Under the pieces are notes generated by a model. That model saw only the letters and a program-made list of their open reading frames with translations. It had not been told where the DNA came from and ran no database searches. A stretch of DNA of 64,000 nucleotides from Chlorops oryzae (taxonomy: Eukaryota; Arthropoda; Insecta; Diptera; Chloropidae), in NCBI GenBank assembly GCA_020466095.1, contig CM035808.1, positions 82,438,779 to 82,502,778 on the forward strand, given 5' to 3'. Positions 35,525 through 46,461 of the stretch are shown here, in pieces. A program made the position numbers and the translations under genes. The number at the start of each line of letters is the position of its first letter. Position 1 is the stretch's first letter.

Positions 35525-37243
35525 ATGGGTAGACCTCCAAAGCAGTTTTCCGAAAAAAGTAAGCGCTCGAAATTATCAGCGGTGTCAGTATTAAAAAATA
35601 ATAAATCGAATGAGGAATTAATGTTCGCTGCTCGTGTAAGTTGCTTTAAATCTGGGAAAAGAGATGCTGCACAAATGGTTGGCGAGCTGCAAATATCACC
35701 AACAAGAGCTTCTAAACAGAAAGTTCATAGTCTGGATAAGTTACCTATAAAGTACACACCAGAAGAAGCTTTGGCTCTTTTTATAAATGGGCGATTTACA
35801 AAAAACTCTTACAGTAATATGCGATTAGGTGCGAAGTGTCGTAATGCGGACATTTATCCATCATACCATATTATTAAAGAAGCGAAAGAAAAATGCTATC
35901 CAGATAAATTATCAGTAAATGATGTTTCAGCAGAAGTGAGTTTGCAGAACTTAATTGACCATACGGTGCACAGGCTATCTGAAGTTCAAAAAGTTGTAAT
36001 GGAACAAGCAATGCCATCTAAATTGAAAATGATATATAAGTGGGGATGTGATGGTAGTAGTGGTCACTCTTGCTATAAGCAACAATACAATGATGCACAT
36101 TCTTCAAATTCTGATGAATTCATTTTTTCAGTTTGTGTTGTTCCACTGCAACTGAAAGAAAATGATCGTATAATTTGGCAAAATCCGTGTCCATCATCAA
36201 CTCGATTTTGTAGGCCAATAAAAATCTTATTTAAAAAAGAATGCAATGATCTGATAAGTCAAGAAATTGAAAATGTTAAAAATCAAATATCAGCAATTGT
36301 GCCTACAAAAATCATTGTTTTGGGAAATATTGTTAATGTGGATCATCGCTTTTACCTCACCATGATTGATGGAAAAGCTTTTAGTACTATTGCAGAAGTG
36401 TCATGTCAAGTATGTGGAATATGCAAAGGAAGTCCGAAAATCATGAATGATCTTTCTAAAATAGTTGGAAGAGAATCAAATAAGGCGCTCTATGAATACG
36501 GCTTGTCTACGTTGCACGCCTGGATACGATGCTTTGAGTGCATTCTGCATATCGCATACAGGTTAAAATTTAAAAAATGGCAAGCTCGCGGCACTGACAA
36601 AGCTCTTCTAGAGGAAACAAAACAAACAGTTATTTCGAAGCTTAAATCAGAAATGAATTTGCTTGTAGATATTCCAAAGCCCGGTTTTGGAACAACTAAC
36701 GACGGAAACACTGCAAGGCGATTTTTCAAGGAGGCATCCTTAGCTTCGAATATAACTGGTGTGAACGAGGAGTCAATTCACCGATTTAACATCATTTTGA
36801 AAACTATGTCGTGTGGATATGAGGTCAACACTGAAGCCTTCCGGAAATATACCTTCGACACTGCAACGCTATATGTGGAGTTGTATTCTTGGTTTAATAT
36901 GCCATCAAGTGTGCATAAAATATTGATTCATGGAGCCGATATAATTAAATATGCTGCACTCCCAATCGGAATGTTTTCAGAAGAAGCCCTGGAGTCAAGA
37001 AATAAGGACTTAAGAAACTTTCGAGAATTTCACACGCGCAAGGTTTCTCGCGAGAAAACAATGCAAGACCTTTTTAATCGTTTGCTGCTATCATCAGATC
37101 CACTGATTTCGTCTTTATCCGGAATGCAAAATTTTCGTCAACACTCTGAAGCCTTGTGTCCTGAAGTTATGGCACTCCTAGCCAATCCTTTTGAATCAGT
37201 AAATTCTGATATCGATGATAGTGATACGGAAAATAGCAATTAA
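35525..37243 (+). CDS. Transib transposase, main body
   Basis: 572 residues from MGRPPKQF to the stop; with the N-terminal segment it reaches the usual ~650-700. GRPPKQFSEKSKRSK is the basic region common near the start. First catalytic Asp is D176 in KWGCDGSSGH, followed by NPCPSSTRFCRP. The second is D282 in LTMIDGK, then a C294xxC297 zinc pair. H464xxxxH469 (VHKILIHGAD) completes the zinc site like RAG1 C727/C730 and H937/H942. The catalytic Glu lies in SEEALESRNKD (486-490), followed by FHTRKVSRE and SSDPLISSL. It would cut at its TIRs by a hairpin mechanism. All catalytic positions are present. If the upstream TAA is real, this copy may need the internal start at 35525. Confidence 0.9.
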   Translation: MGRPPKQFSEKSKRSKLSAVSVLKNNKSNEELMFAARVSCFKSGKRDAAQMVGELQISPTRASKQKVHSLDKLPIKYTPEEALALFINGRFTKNSYSNMRLGAKCRNADIYPSYHIIKEAKEKCYPDKLSVNDVSAEVSLQNLIDHTVHRLSEVQKVVMEQAMPSKLKMIYKWGCDGSSGHSCYKQQYNDAHSSNSDEFIFSVCVVPLQLKENDRIIWQNPCPSSTRFCRPIKILFKKECNDLISQEIENVKNQISAIVPTKIIVLGNIVNVDHRFYLTMIDGKAFSTIAEVSCQVCGICKGSPKIMNDLSKIVGRESNKALYEYGLSTLHAWIRCFECILHIAYRLKFKKWQARGTDKALLEETKQTVISKLKSEMNLLVDIPKPGFGTTNDGNTARRFFKEASLASNITGVNEESIHRFNIILKTMSCGYEVNTEAFRKYTFDTATLYVELYSWFNMPSSVHKILIHGADIIKYAALPIGMFSEEALESRNKDLRNFREFHTRKVSREKTMQDLFNRLLLSSDPLISSLSGMQNFRQHSEALCPEVMALLANPFESVNSDIDDSDTENSN

Positions 37244-37658
37244 TAACGCTTATGTGGGTACATATTGTTTCAAGCTATAAAACGCTATAAAGTTACGCAT
37301 TTCGTATACCTTTTCATGTTAAACGGACTTTAATTTCTTGAACAAAAGTGGTAGGAAAATGCAGGTTTTACCAAAAAATGCGTCTTTTGGAAATGATTGC
37401 AATAGCACCAATACCTCGTATTGAGCTTAAGTCGATATTACACAATATTCTTTAAGTGTCGTACTATAATGTACCTTTTCTTTTAATAAAAATTTAAGAC
37501 TGCGTAATTAAAAAAAAATTTTAAATACCAAAATGTGCCTTTTTCACACGAATTCACTGTTTTACCCCATTAAGCCAGCGTTCCAAATGATCGCAGTTAT
37601 TGTATAATTCAAGTTTCAATCAGTGTGCAAAATTTCAGATCTCAAGTCAACAAGTTAT

Positions 37659-37697
37659 GACTTTTTTCGCGCTAGATTGAACATTCGGCCCAGTGTG
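37659..37697 (-). repeat. Transib right TIR with RSS-like layout
   Basis: Read on the minus strand: CACACTG (37697-37691), a 23-base spacer, then aaaaaagtc. It mirrors the left TIR, differing at only a few inner positions. Confidence 0.85.
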
Positions 37698-37702
37698 CGT
37701 GT

Positions 37703-38292
37703 GGGCGAAATGTTAACGCGAAGAGACCTTTTCGACAGTGAAGAGGGCAGCGCACAGTGCTCACAGGCAGCGCTGCCGGTTAGCGCAGTCGAACGCGATA
37801 ATAGTGGTTATATTAAATTTTAATATTGTAATCACGCCAGGCAGAATTATATTTTCAATTTTTTTTTGTTCTTAGTACATCCTAAACCACTTACCCGTGC
37901 AAAAAAAAAATTTAATGAGAAATAAAACAAGAAAAATTTTATTTTTGTATTTAATTTAAAAACAAAATTTCATCTCGCAATGTACAAAGCTGACAAAGCT
38001 TTTTCTCTTCTGTAAAGTATCAGCATCACTTTAGCTAGGAGAGAAAAATAAAAAATATAAATAAAGTGCAGTTCTCTTCATACAGATACAGGCGATACGT
38101 ATACGATGTATAGATGAAAAAATCCACATAAATTTAGTTTGTTGTTATTTTTTTAACGTGTTTTTTCATAAAACGATACCTAACAATATTTGTAGAGGAA
38201 ACCTGCAGACTCAAACCCCTAGCCAAATTAGAAATATATTTAAATCACAGTTAAATTCGTGAAATATCTGGCCAGATACATCTGCATGACGG
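37703..38292. other. flank right of Transib, part of minus-strand Gypsy
   Basis: It continues the sequence interrupted at 34698. No coding region was recognised. It has a GC-richer start (37700-37800) and an AT-rich remainder. Confidence 0.3.
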
Positions 38293-38800
38293 AGGGTTAA
38301 TATGAGAATTAATATAAAAATATAAAGGGTCTTCTCGTTTTTTAAAAATTGAAGCTTTTTCACTAAAATATAAAACTCAATTTTAAATTGCTATGAAACA
38401 GTTTTTAATTCGTCCAACCATTCGTTCCAGCCCTCAATTTAAAGACTAATGATTATTATACCTTTGCACAGTTAATATACTGCGGTGGTTAAAGAAATAC
38501 ACAATGCTAAAAAAAAATGTTTTTCATGCCCTATTTTACTATCGGTTACCTTATGTTAGCTTAGGGCTTCCTCATTCCAAAAAGTTAATAGTTTGAGGGA
38601 TTGAAGTAGCGTCTCCGAGATATTGCCCAATATGTAAAAAAAGTCAATTTTCTTTACATAGCCCCATATTTCGGGCCATTACTCAATTACCGTATAAAAT
38701 AGCCAACCAAATAGACCTAATTCAAAAAGGTGGAGACCAAACGCAAATTTAAGGTGCCTAAAAGTATACCCTACGACTATTATAGTTTCAATATCCAACC
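38293..38800. repeat. ~500-bp direct repeat, copy A
   Basis: Matches 40591-41082 in the same orientation over its length with many substitutions. Shared words include cacagttaatatactgcgg, aaaagtcaattttct and attactcaattaccgtataa. It truncates the gag of copy 2. It may be a terminal part of the same Gypsy family or a separate repeat. Confidence 0.7.
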
Positions 38801-40262
38801 TTATGTCTTCCAAAGTCCCCCTTGAAGCATATGTGTTCTTTACGAAATTACACATTTCGTCTAAATTGTTGAATTTGTTGGAATTCATTCTTTCAAAGGT
38901 TTCTCCTGTCAGCCGTTGTTTGATAGCGTATATAACTCCCTGTAAGTGCTCATCGTCGATAGTACAGCTAAGAATTTAGCATCCTCCGATAAATTTAAGC
39001 ACCTCCTTCTTAAGTACTGGCCCGCTTGCTCGCGACAAATATGGAACAAGGAGATGGACACTTCGAATCGCTTCATTTATATTCGTTGCCATTGTAATGT
39101 TAATGTGAGGAACTGGCTGGTTTGTTGGCTTTTTAGGTTTAGGTTGCTGCGTAGGATTTTCTGATGTTTGTCTTGTTGGAAGAGGGGATAGCTTTCGAGT
39201 AAGGTTACCTATTTCCACCATTAGATATTGAACTTTCTTCTCTTTTTCCTTGAGGGCTGCTTTGTCGTATTCGATGGATTCTGATTTCTCTGCTCCGACA
39301 GCTTCTTTCAGTGCTTCTCTAAGAGATTCGTTCTGTTGCTCGGACTCTTCCATTAACAGTGTCTCTTGATCTATTCTGTCTCTTAAAGCCTTGTAATTAT
39401 TTTCGAGATAACCTACCGTTTCTTCTAATAATCGAATTTGTTTCCGTGGTAGCATCGTTCGACAAGCTCACCAAACTTTTTGCCTGCTCATTAAAAAAAC
39501 TGCCTCCTCTCCATTTAGATTGATTTCTCTAATTAATTCCCACGCCTCTGCTTGAATAGTGCTAGCGTGTCCTTAAATTTTTGTTTCCAGATCTCCCACT
39601 TCTTTTCAATTAAAAATAATTTATCTTCGGATGCTCTCCGTGTGATGTATCAAAACAAAATATATACCAAGGTATTAAATATGTATATCTTTATTTCAAC
39701 TTTCCATTGTCTGCTTGCTGCAATGTTGTTCGATCTTAAGTCTCTTTTGGGGCTTTTTTGTATTAATTGATTTATGTCGTTTTATTATCATATAGTTTTG
39801 GACTAATATCGGTTTTCTCATGTAACCCTTAATAAGTTGAAATGTTAAGATGTCCCTTGGAGTTATCAACTCTCCCGGACCCTGTTGCATTAGGTACCAC
39901 CGCTCTCCAATAGTTTATAATAGCACCACTTAAGGGAGGTTAATATCGAGCTAATCGGTGTTACTCTGCCCATTTCGCGCCGTTATTACTAAGGTGTCTT
40001 TTGAAGTTAACTCTCCTAGACCCCGTTGGATTTGGTATCACCGCTCTCCAACAGTTTATAAAATGTGGTTCGAAAATAGGTGGAATATTCACCAACCTTA
40101 ACCCAATCGTGACCGAAAGTATATGATTTATTTTATTTATTAAATTTTTTGACGCGGTAATTGCAACCAAGCCAAAATTTTAATTCTTACTTATTATAGT
40201 TCTTTCAACACCGCTCGGGTCGTCGTTCGTTCCCGACTAATTTTAGTTGAAACTCGGCTGCG
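38801..40262 (-). pseudogene. Gypsy gag and 5' leader, copy 2
   Basis: Leader at 40262-39500 holds two copies of the accgctctccaa(c/t)agttta block (near 39897 and 40038). Gag follows: a coiled coil with RLLEETVGYLENNYKALRD, an acidic/basic linker, a Pro/Gln-rich stretch (PKPKKPTNQP), then IRSVHLLVPYLSRASGPVLKKEV of the capsid and, after a stop, a segment with NKFNNLDEMCNFVKNTYASR. It is cut at about 38800 by repeat copy A. The long coiled coil followed by a retroviral-type capsid resembles the gag pieces at 17.1-17.6 and 30.5-30.9 kb. Confidence 0.75.
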
Positions 40263-40590
40263 CTATAAATGTTGTGTCGTCTAGGGAGCATTTCCAAGTA
40301 GCTTAACGCAAGGAATTACTCGAAACCTAATTCAAAAGTCAAACAGACTTAAAATTTAAGCTACTGCACCTAAAATTATGTCTTAATGCAACATCGAGGT
40401 CACAAGCATTTTTATCAATAAAAACTCTCCAAAAATATTATTCTGTTATCCCTTCAGTAACTTAATTTTAAAGTTAATAATACTGGAGCAATAATTCATA
40501 CATCAATGTAAAAAATAAAATAAAGGTTTTTCAAAATTTACTAACACCCCAATAAAATATAAAATAATATAATAATAAAAATTATTTAAA

Positions 40591-41082
40591 AGGTTAATAT
40601 GATAGGTTATATAAAGATATAAAGGGTCCTCTCGTTTTTAAAAAAATTAAAGCTTTTTCACTCAAAAATTAAATTCTATTTAAAATTGATATGTAACAGT
40701 TAATAATTCGTCCAACCACTCATTCCAGCCTTCAACTTAAACACTTATGATTATGCTTCCTTTGCACAGTTAATATACTGCGGCCGTTAAATAAATACAC
40801 AATGCTAAAAAAAAAAATTTCACGCTCTATTTTTCTATTGGTTATCTTATACTAGCTTTCAAAAAAACAATGGTTTGGGAGATTTAGGTAACGTTTCCGA
40901 AATATTGCCCATAATGTGAAAAAAGTCAATTTTCTCTACTTTGCCCCATATTTCTGGCCATTACTCAATTACCGTATAAAAAAAATTGCCAAGCACAAAG
41001 ACCTTATTGGGAAAGGTGGAGACCGAACGAAAATTGAAGGTGCCTTAAAATCTACCAGACGACTATAATTGTCGCCATATCT
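40591..41082. repeat. ~500-bp direct repeat, copy B
   Basis: Partner of 38293-38800, offset by about 2.3 kb. The two repeats bracket gag/leader copy 2. Confidence 0.7.
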
Positions 41083-42240
41083 GGGAAACGCAACTTAAAT
41101 TCATCAAACCATTGCCCTTTTTAGATTGAGGGGCCCTTTAATAACAAAAAATAACCAACAGAAAAATGCTGTAGCATTGTGTTTTCCATGGGCAGGTTAG
41201 ACTTTTTATAAACTACAAAAAGACATGTTTTTGGTAATTAGGCGAATATTAATTTTGCTGAATTCTTTACATAAACGTTTCATAAAATTTTAATATAATA
41301 AAACTATATACTAATTTTATGATAATTGCGCTATTTTTAATATTAAAATAATTACTAGTTTAATAAAAATTTAAAAATAAATAAATAATATATTATTTTA
41401 AATAATTTATTACAAAATTAATATTAATTGTTAATTCAAAACATATAATTATAAAATACTATTATTGTTTTATAAATAATTATTTTACAGCTAATCCCAT
41501 TAAACAATATATTTTAAAAATATTTCATTAAAAAACAATTTAAATATATTTAAAATCTTTAAATTAAATTAATTTCCTAAAAAACTAGAAATATTTATAT
41601 TTGTATAAATTTTCATTACTAATGAATTATAAAAAAATCTTTTTATAGCATTAACTAATGTGATATTTATGTTCGGCAGGACTGAATTTATGTAAGTTTC
41701 AATAAAAGAAACAACCGGATTGAGCTGTGTTCAACAGGCCACTCAAGTCACTGTTTTTTTTCATATAGTTCGAAGACTTAAAGTTTATTTAATTAAAAAG
41801 AGGAAATCGTCCTTGACACCTTGCACTTACTTCTACTGTTCACATATTATTCATTAAACAAAATGCTTAGTGCTGTGGTCACAGAAACGAGCCGTTGACA
41901 AGGAGCATTAAAACGGTAAATGCGTTTGATACTTCGTCAGTATATTTTTGCACTTAAAGCTTTGCTAACAATTTGAGCTACTGTAAGGCATCGTCTCTGC
42001 GGCCACTTCACCTTCCCCTTTTCAAATGATCCGGTCAATAATACATCTTCGACAGGATCATTTGCTTTTATTTCGAGCCTTAATATCAAATTAATATTAA
42101 TAATCAATCAATAAAAGGAATCTGAAAATTTAGCTCTATTTATGTTTTAAAAGAAAAAGGTTTATTATAGACTCCATTTTCTTTGTGTATGTAAACAACA
42201 ACATACATATATATATTTTCAGTTTTTATTTTTTTATATT
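41083..42240. other. very AT-rich stretch, nothing recognised
   Basis: 41200-41640 is extremely AT-rich with many aatta words. 41640-42240 is less biased, with no protein or RNA recognised. Confidence 0.45.
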
Positions 42241-42397
42241 CAGCCCTATTATGATTGTCGACTACTGATAGAAAATCGAAAAATTTCTATCGTCGACTAA
42301 AAATTTTCAATTTCTAGTATGTGGAAAATTAAAATTTTTTGTCGAAGATAGAACTTTTTCGATTCTCTATCAGTAGTCGACAATCATAATAGGGCTG
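42241..42397. mobile_element. 157-bp palindromic MITE
   Basis: It starts cagccctattatgattgtcg and ends with the exact complement. Arms of ~55 bases differ at only three or four positions, with a ~45-base centre. It would fold into one long hairpin. No flush target duplication is obvious. Confidence 0.75.
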
Positions 42398-42659
42398 ATT
42401 AATTTTTATTTTTAACGAATTTTATCAGAATGGCTATTCCTTACAATTACCTTAACTTGGAGCTAAATAAGTATTTATTGATGCATATAAAGTACAATAT
42501 GTTATTAAGTGAGTTCAACGAGATGTAAATGTAACCACTCCTCCAACTATTTTAGCCTAAACAAAGCCTGTCCTTGTGGACTTTCACCATTTTATTCTGT
42601 TCTATTTGTATTGAACAATTATTATTACTATCTATATCTACTTATTTATATGGTCCTTA

Positions 42660-44156
42660 TTATAGGCTTTCTAGTTTATGGCCTGTAGGGTTGTCTATGT
42701 ACACACAATCATTCACTTGAATATTTTTTGCATTTGCGTGACAATCATAGGAGCGATTTTGGTTTAATTTCCTTTTCTGAAGAACCGCGTTTGCATGCTT
42801 ATGTGCCGGTTGCAAAAGAAATTTTACCCCTTTGGCGTGTGCCTCTACGTTATAGCATGAATCTACCCTGATTTGAGAGAGAATATCTAATTCTGGTGGC
42901 GTTTTGTCGTAAACCAACTCGAAAGGGCAATATCCATTTGTTGTAGACGGTGCTATATTATAGCAATAAGCGATGTAATTCACCCATTCGTCCCAATCAT
43001 GTTTATCTGAGATATACGATCCCATGTACTCGTTAAGTGCTTGATGGGATCTTTCTACAGTACCAAGTGTTTGGTGGTGGTGCGGTGTTGATGTTTTTAA
43101 TTCAATCTGCAACAACGCTCACAACTCCTTTATCAACTCGTTATTAAGCTCAGTACCTATATCCGTCAACAGTGTTTCTATTGGTCCATAGACCAAAACA
43201 AAATTATCAAATATACATCGGGCTACGCTTCTAGCATGTTTGCTCTTCAATGGCGCAATTATCAAGTATTAAGTTAAGTCGCATATCATTGTGAAAGCAT
43301 ATTCATTAGCATTTATTGACCTGGGCAGAGGTCCTACAGTATCTATTAAAACGCATTCAAACGCTTTTGTGGGTGTATTGGTTATAACGAGAAGCTCCCT
43401 AGGCTTTGCTTGGGATTTATTCCTTTAACAATCATCGCAATGTTTTACAAAAATTTAAACCTGCTTTGACATATTCTTCCAAAAAAATTACTTTCTCAGT
43501 TTTTTTTATTATTCTTGATGTTCCTGCATGACCTCCATGTATGGGATCGTTATGAAATTTTTCGAGCAGCTTGAGCTTTTATTCTTCTTCGTTTATATAG
43601 ATTATTCGAGGAGTAATCGCGATTTTTATACTTGAATTAGGGCCCTTTAATATTTTTCTTACGCGCGTTTTGAAGTCATCAATGCTTAGGTGTGTTTATA
43701 CATCATCATTTGCACTAATGCGTAGATATTTAACTTTTGCATCGTCGGCCAATTTTTGAAGATCTGGGAATAGTTAATCTAAGTTGACCTTCCCATTAAC
43801 GATATATTCATCTACGTGCATTGTTTGAATAAATTTCTTTCCTTTTTTTAAAATTGCTGTAGGACAATTTCGGAATAGCTCGAACTTGAAATTTATAAAC
43901 TTTGCTACTTCTGCAGGATTTAATGTTTCAAAGCAGTGAATTTCATCCGTAATTTTGTCTTGGACTTTGCTTTAATTTTTTTTTTTTTTTTTTGGAAAGG
44001 TTCGAATTGACGCTTTTTGTCTTAGATCTAGTAGTAACTTTATAAACCGCATGTGTTATTTCGGCTATGTCTTTAAATTCATTTCTAGATAGGACATCTG
44101 CGCCTATGTTTTCTTTTCCCTTTATATGCTCTACGGTAAAATCGTATTCTTACACA
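42660..44156 (-). pseudogene. second old Gypsy: RNase H tail and integrase
   Basis: At 44150-44060 the minus strand ends RNase H (FTVEHIKGKENIGADVLSR). Further down comes the integrase zinc domain near 43600-43450 (HDPIHGGHAG), core start near 43330 (TVGPLPRSINANEYAFT), second Asp near 43160 (LLTDIGTELNN), and catalytic Glu in GTVERSHQALNEY. The open frame 43115-42660 continues with DWDEWVNYIAYCYN and PTGHKLESL. Sequence kinship is with the complete Gypsy at 21.8-29.1 kb. Frames are broken in several places. A T-run lies at 43978-43993. Confidence 0.8.
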
Positions 44157-45361
44157 GAGTCAAGCCACGTCAAGTGAGCACCCGTTTTTCAAAGTAGTGC
44201 CGAAATAATGTTTTAATATCTTAAATTAGTTGTATTTATAACCAAATAGAATTTTGAAAGAGGATTTAAAAAAAAATTAGTTGTAACAGTACTTTTTTGG
44301 CAATAAAAACTTTTCCTTTTTCTATTAAAAATTAAACCTATATTGTTAAAACTGTTGTTGCGTGGAAAGTGTTTAATGCAACATAAATATAATTTTGCAT
44401 CCAATTGGGAGAATGTTATATTTTGAAAAATAAAATTACAAAAACAACACAAATTTTTTTTCCTACTTTCTACGAAGCTTTAAAAAATACATATCAAAAT
44501 TTGCAGCTCTTCTGCATAACAAATTTTTTTCATTTATTTTTAATAAATTGCACTCAATATCTCTTTTTATGAATTTTCCCTCAGTAACAACGAAGCGAGC
44601 GCATTTTATTGCAAGGTTCAAAACGGAACGAAAAAGCTGTGCTTGTCAAAAATGCGCTTACTTCGATTTTATCTGAGGGAAAATTGCTAGGGTACGCATG
44701 TTCAATGCTTTGTACCTCCTAAACTAATAAAGATCCCATTTTCAAATTTACATGATATATTCTTAAACCTGCAGCTAAAATTCGTAAAAAAATAAAAAAA
44801 AATCAAAAAGGTCAAGTGTTTGTAATTGTGCTTTAACTATAAGTACTGTGCTTATGGTTAAGCACTGGATTAAGCACTGCGAGAGGTTCGAAAAACATTT
44901 ATTGCGTAGAAACTACAGCTGATCGGTGAAATTTTTTTTTTAGATTCATAAAAAGAGATATTGAGTGCAATTTATTAAAAATAAATGAAAAAAATTTGTT
45001 ATGCAGAAGAGCTGCAAATTTTGATATGTATTTTTTAAAGCTTCGTAGAAAGTAGGAAAAAAATTTGTTGTTGTTTTTGTAATTTTATTTTCAATATATA
45101 AAATTCTCCCAACTTGGATGCAAAATTATATTTAGTTGCATTAAACACTTTCCACGCAACAACAGTTTTAAAATATAGGAATTTACATTTTTAATAGAAA
45201 AATGAAAAGTTTTATTGCCAAAAAAGTACTGTTACAACTAATTTTTTTTTAAATCCTCTTTCAAAATTCTATTTGGTTATAAATACAACTAATATAAGAT
45301 ATTAACACATTATTTCGTCACTACTTTGAAAAAAGGGTTCTCACTTGACGTGGCTTGACTC
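44157..45361. mobile_element. foldback element within Gypsy RNase H
   Basis: Long inverted arms, about 44157-44580 and 44930-45361, start gagtcaagccacgtcaagtg and its complement and share ~90% of positions over 400 bases. The loop contains a smaller hairpin with ttttccctcag ends at 44572-44685. It splits the RNase H coding region of the minus-strand Gypsy. A short duplication (aca) may flank it. No coding capacity was seen. Confidence 0.75.
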
Positions 45362-46461
45362 ACATCAAGGCGTATGCGTTTCAGCCTAGATGAGGGGTTT
45401 TTTAGTGAATATAGATAGGTGAACGGTTTGTGGTCGGTTTTGACCAAAAACTCCCTACCGTAACGTATGGGCGGAAATAATTTATAGCTCATTGTATAGC
45501 AATAAGTTCTTGTTCTATTGGAGGTTTATTTGATACGCCCTTAGTTAATGCTCTCAAAGCATAGGCTATAGGCATTTGAATTCCATTATGCTCCTGACTC
45601 AATATTGCTCCACAAACCAGCTTACTGGCATCTGTAGTGATGCAAATTGTTTTTTCGAAATCCGGGTATTTGAGTACTTTTATTTAAAAGCGAATCTCTG
45701 AGGTAATTGAATGCAGTTTCGCACTCAGTGGTGCATATGAACTTAAAATTTTTGCGAGTTAAGCGTGACAAGTGCAAATAATGGAAGGAAAATTTGGGTA
45801 TGAGTCGTCTATAGTAGTTACAAAATGCCACAAACCTTTGTGTCTCATCAGAATTAGCTGGCTTTGGATAGTTCTGTGTTATTCTGAATTTATTCTGATC
45901 AGGTAAGATTCCGTCTGTAGTGTATTTGTGGCCCAGATAAGGTACTTAAGGGTTGAAGAACGTACACTTTTACGGGTGTAATTTGAGATTTGTTTTTCTA
46001 CAAGTTTCGAAAACTTTGCAAAGGTTTTTCATCATGTGGTTTTTTGACCTTCCCGTCATAATCAAGTCATCTATGTAGGTGAAAGTATTATATGTTTCTA
46101 ATCCGGAAAAAACAAGCGCCATCATTCTTTGGAACGAGTTCGGCGCCACCTATAGGCCATATGGGAGTCTAGTAAAACGAAACGATCCTCCATCTGTAGA
46201 TAAGGACGTTATATTGCGAGATTTCTCATCCAATTCGATTTGGTGGAAATCCGACACAAGATCAAGACAGCAAAAATATTTTGCTCTTCCTAGCTGGTCC
46301 AAAATATCCTCCATTCGAGGCAAGGGGTATTTATCTGCTAATAATTTTATATTGATTTGACGGTAGTCCACGACTAAACGCCAACGTTTTTCGATGCTTC
46401 TTGGAAGAGCCTTTTTTGGCATAAGTAAAATTGGGCTGTTGTATTCTGATATGGAATACAA
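45362..46461 (-). pseudogene. second old Gypsy: RT and RNase H
   Basis: The minus-strand frame enters after the hAT-like insertion with SISEYNSPILLMPKKA (46450s). WRLVVDYRQINIKL, CCLDLVSDFHQIEL and FTRLPYGL follow at 46420-46150, and the catalytic YIDD lies near 46070. The connection FCNYYRRLIPKFS is at 45830, and RNase H (TDHKPFTYLYSLKNPSSRL) ends at about 45362 where the foldback element interrupts it. Several frame breaks are present. Confidence 0.85.

Larger units (their letters stand above)
34699..37697 (+). mobile_element. complete Transib transposon (RAG1-related)
   Basis: 2999 bases with near-perfect terminal inverted repeats beginning CACACTG, flanked by the 5-bp duplication cgtgt (34694-34698 and 37698-37702). 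A 5-bp GC-rich duplication and a CAC-starting TIR are Transib hallmarks. It encodes one long transposase frame (35246-37243, one internal stop). It sits in a minus-strand Gypsy fragment. Transib is the superfamily from which the V(D)J recombinase RAG1 core is thought to derive. Confidence 0.92.
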
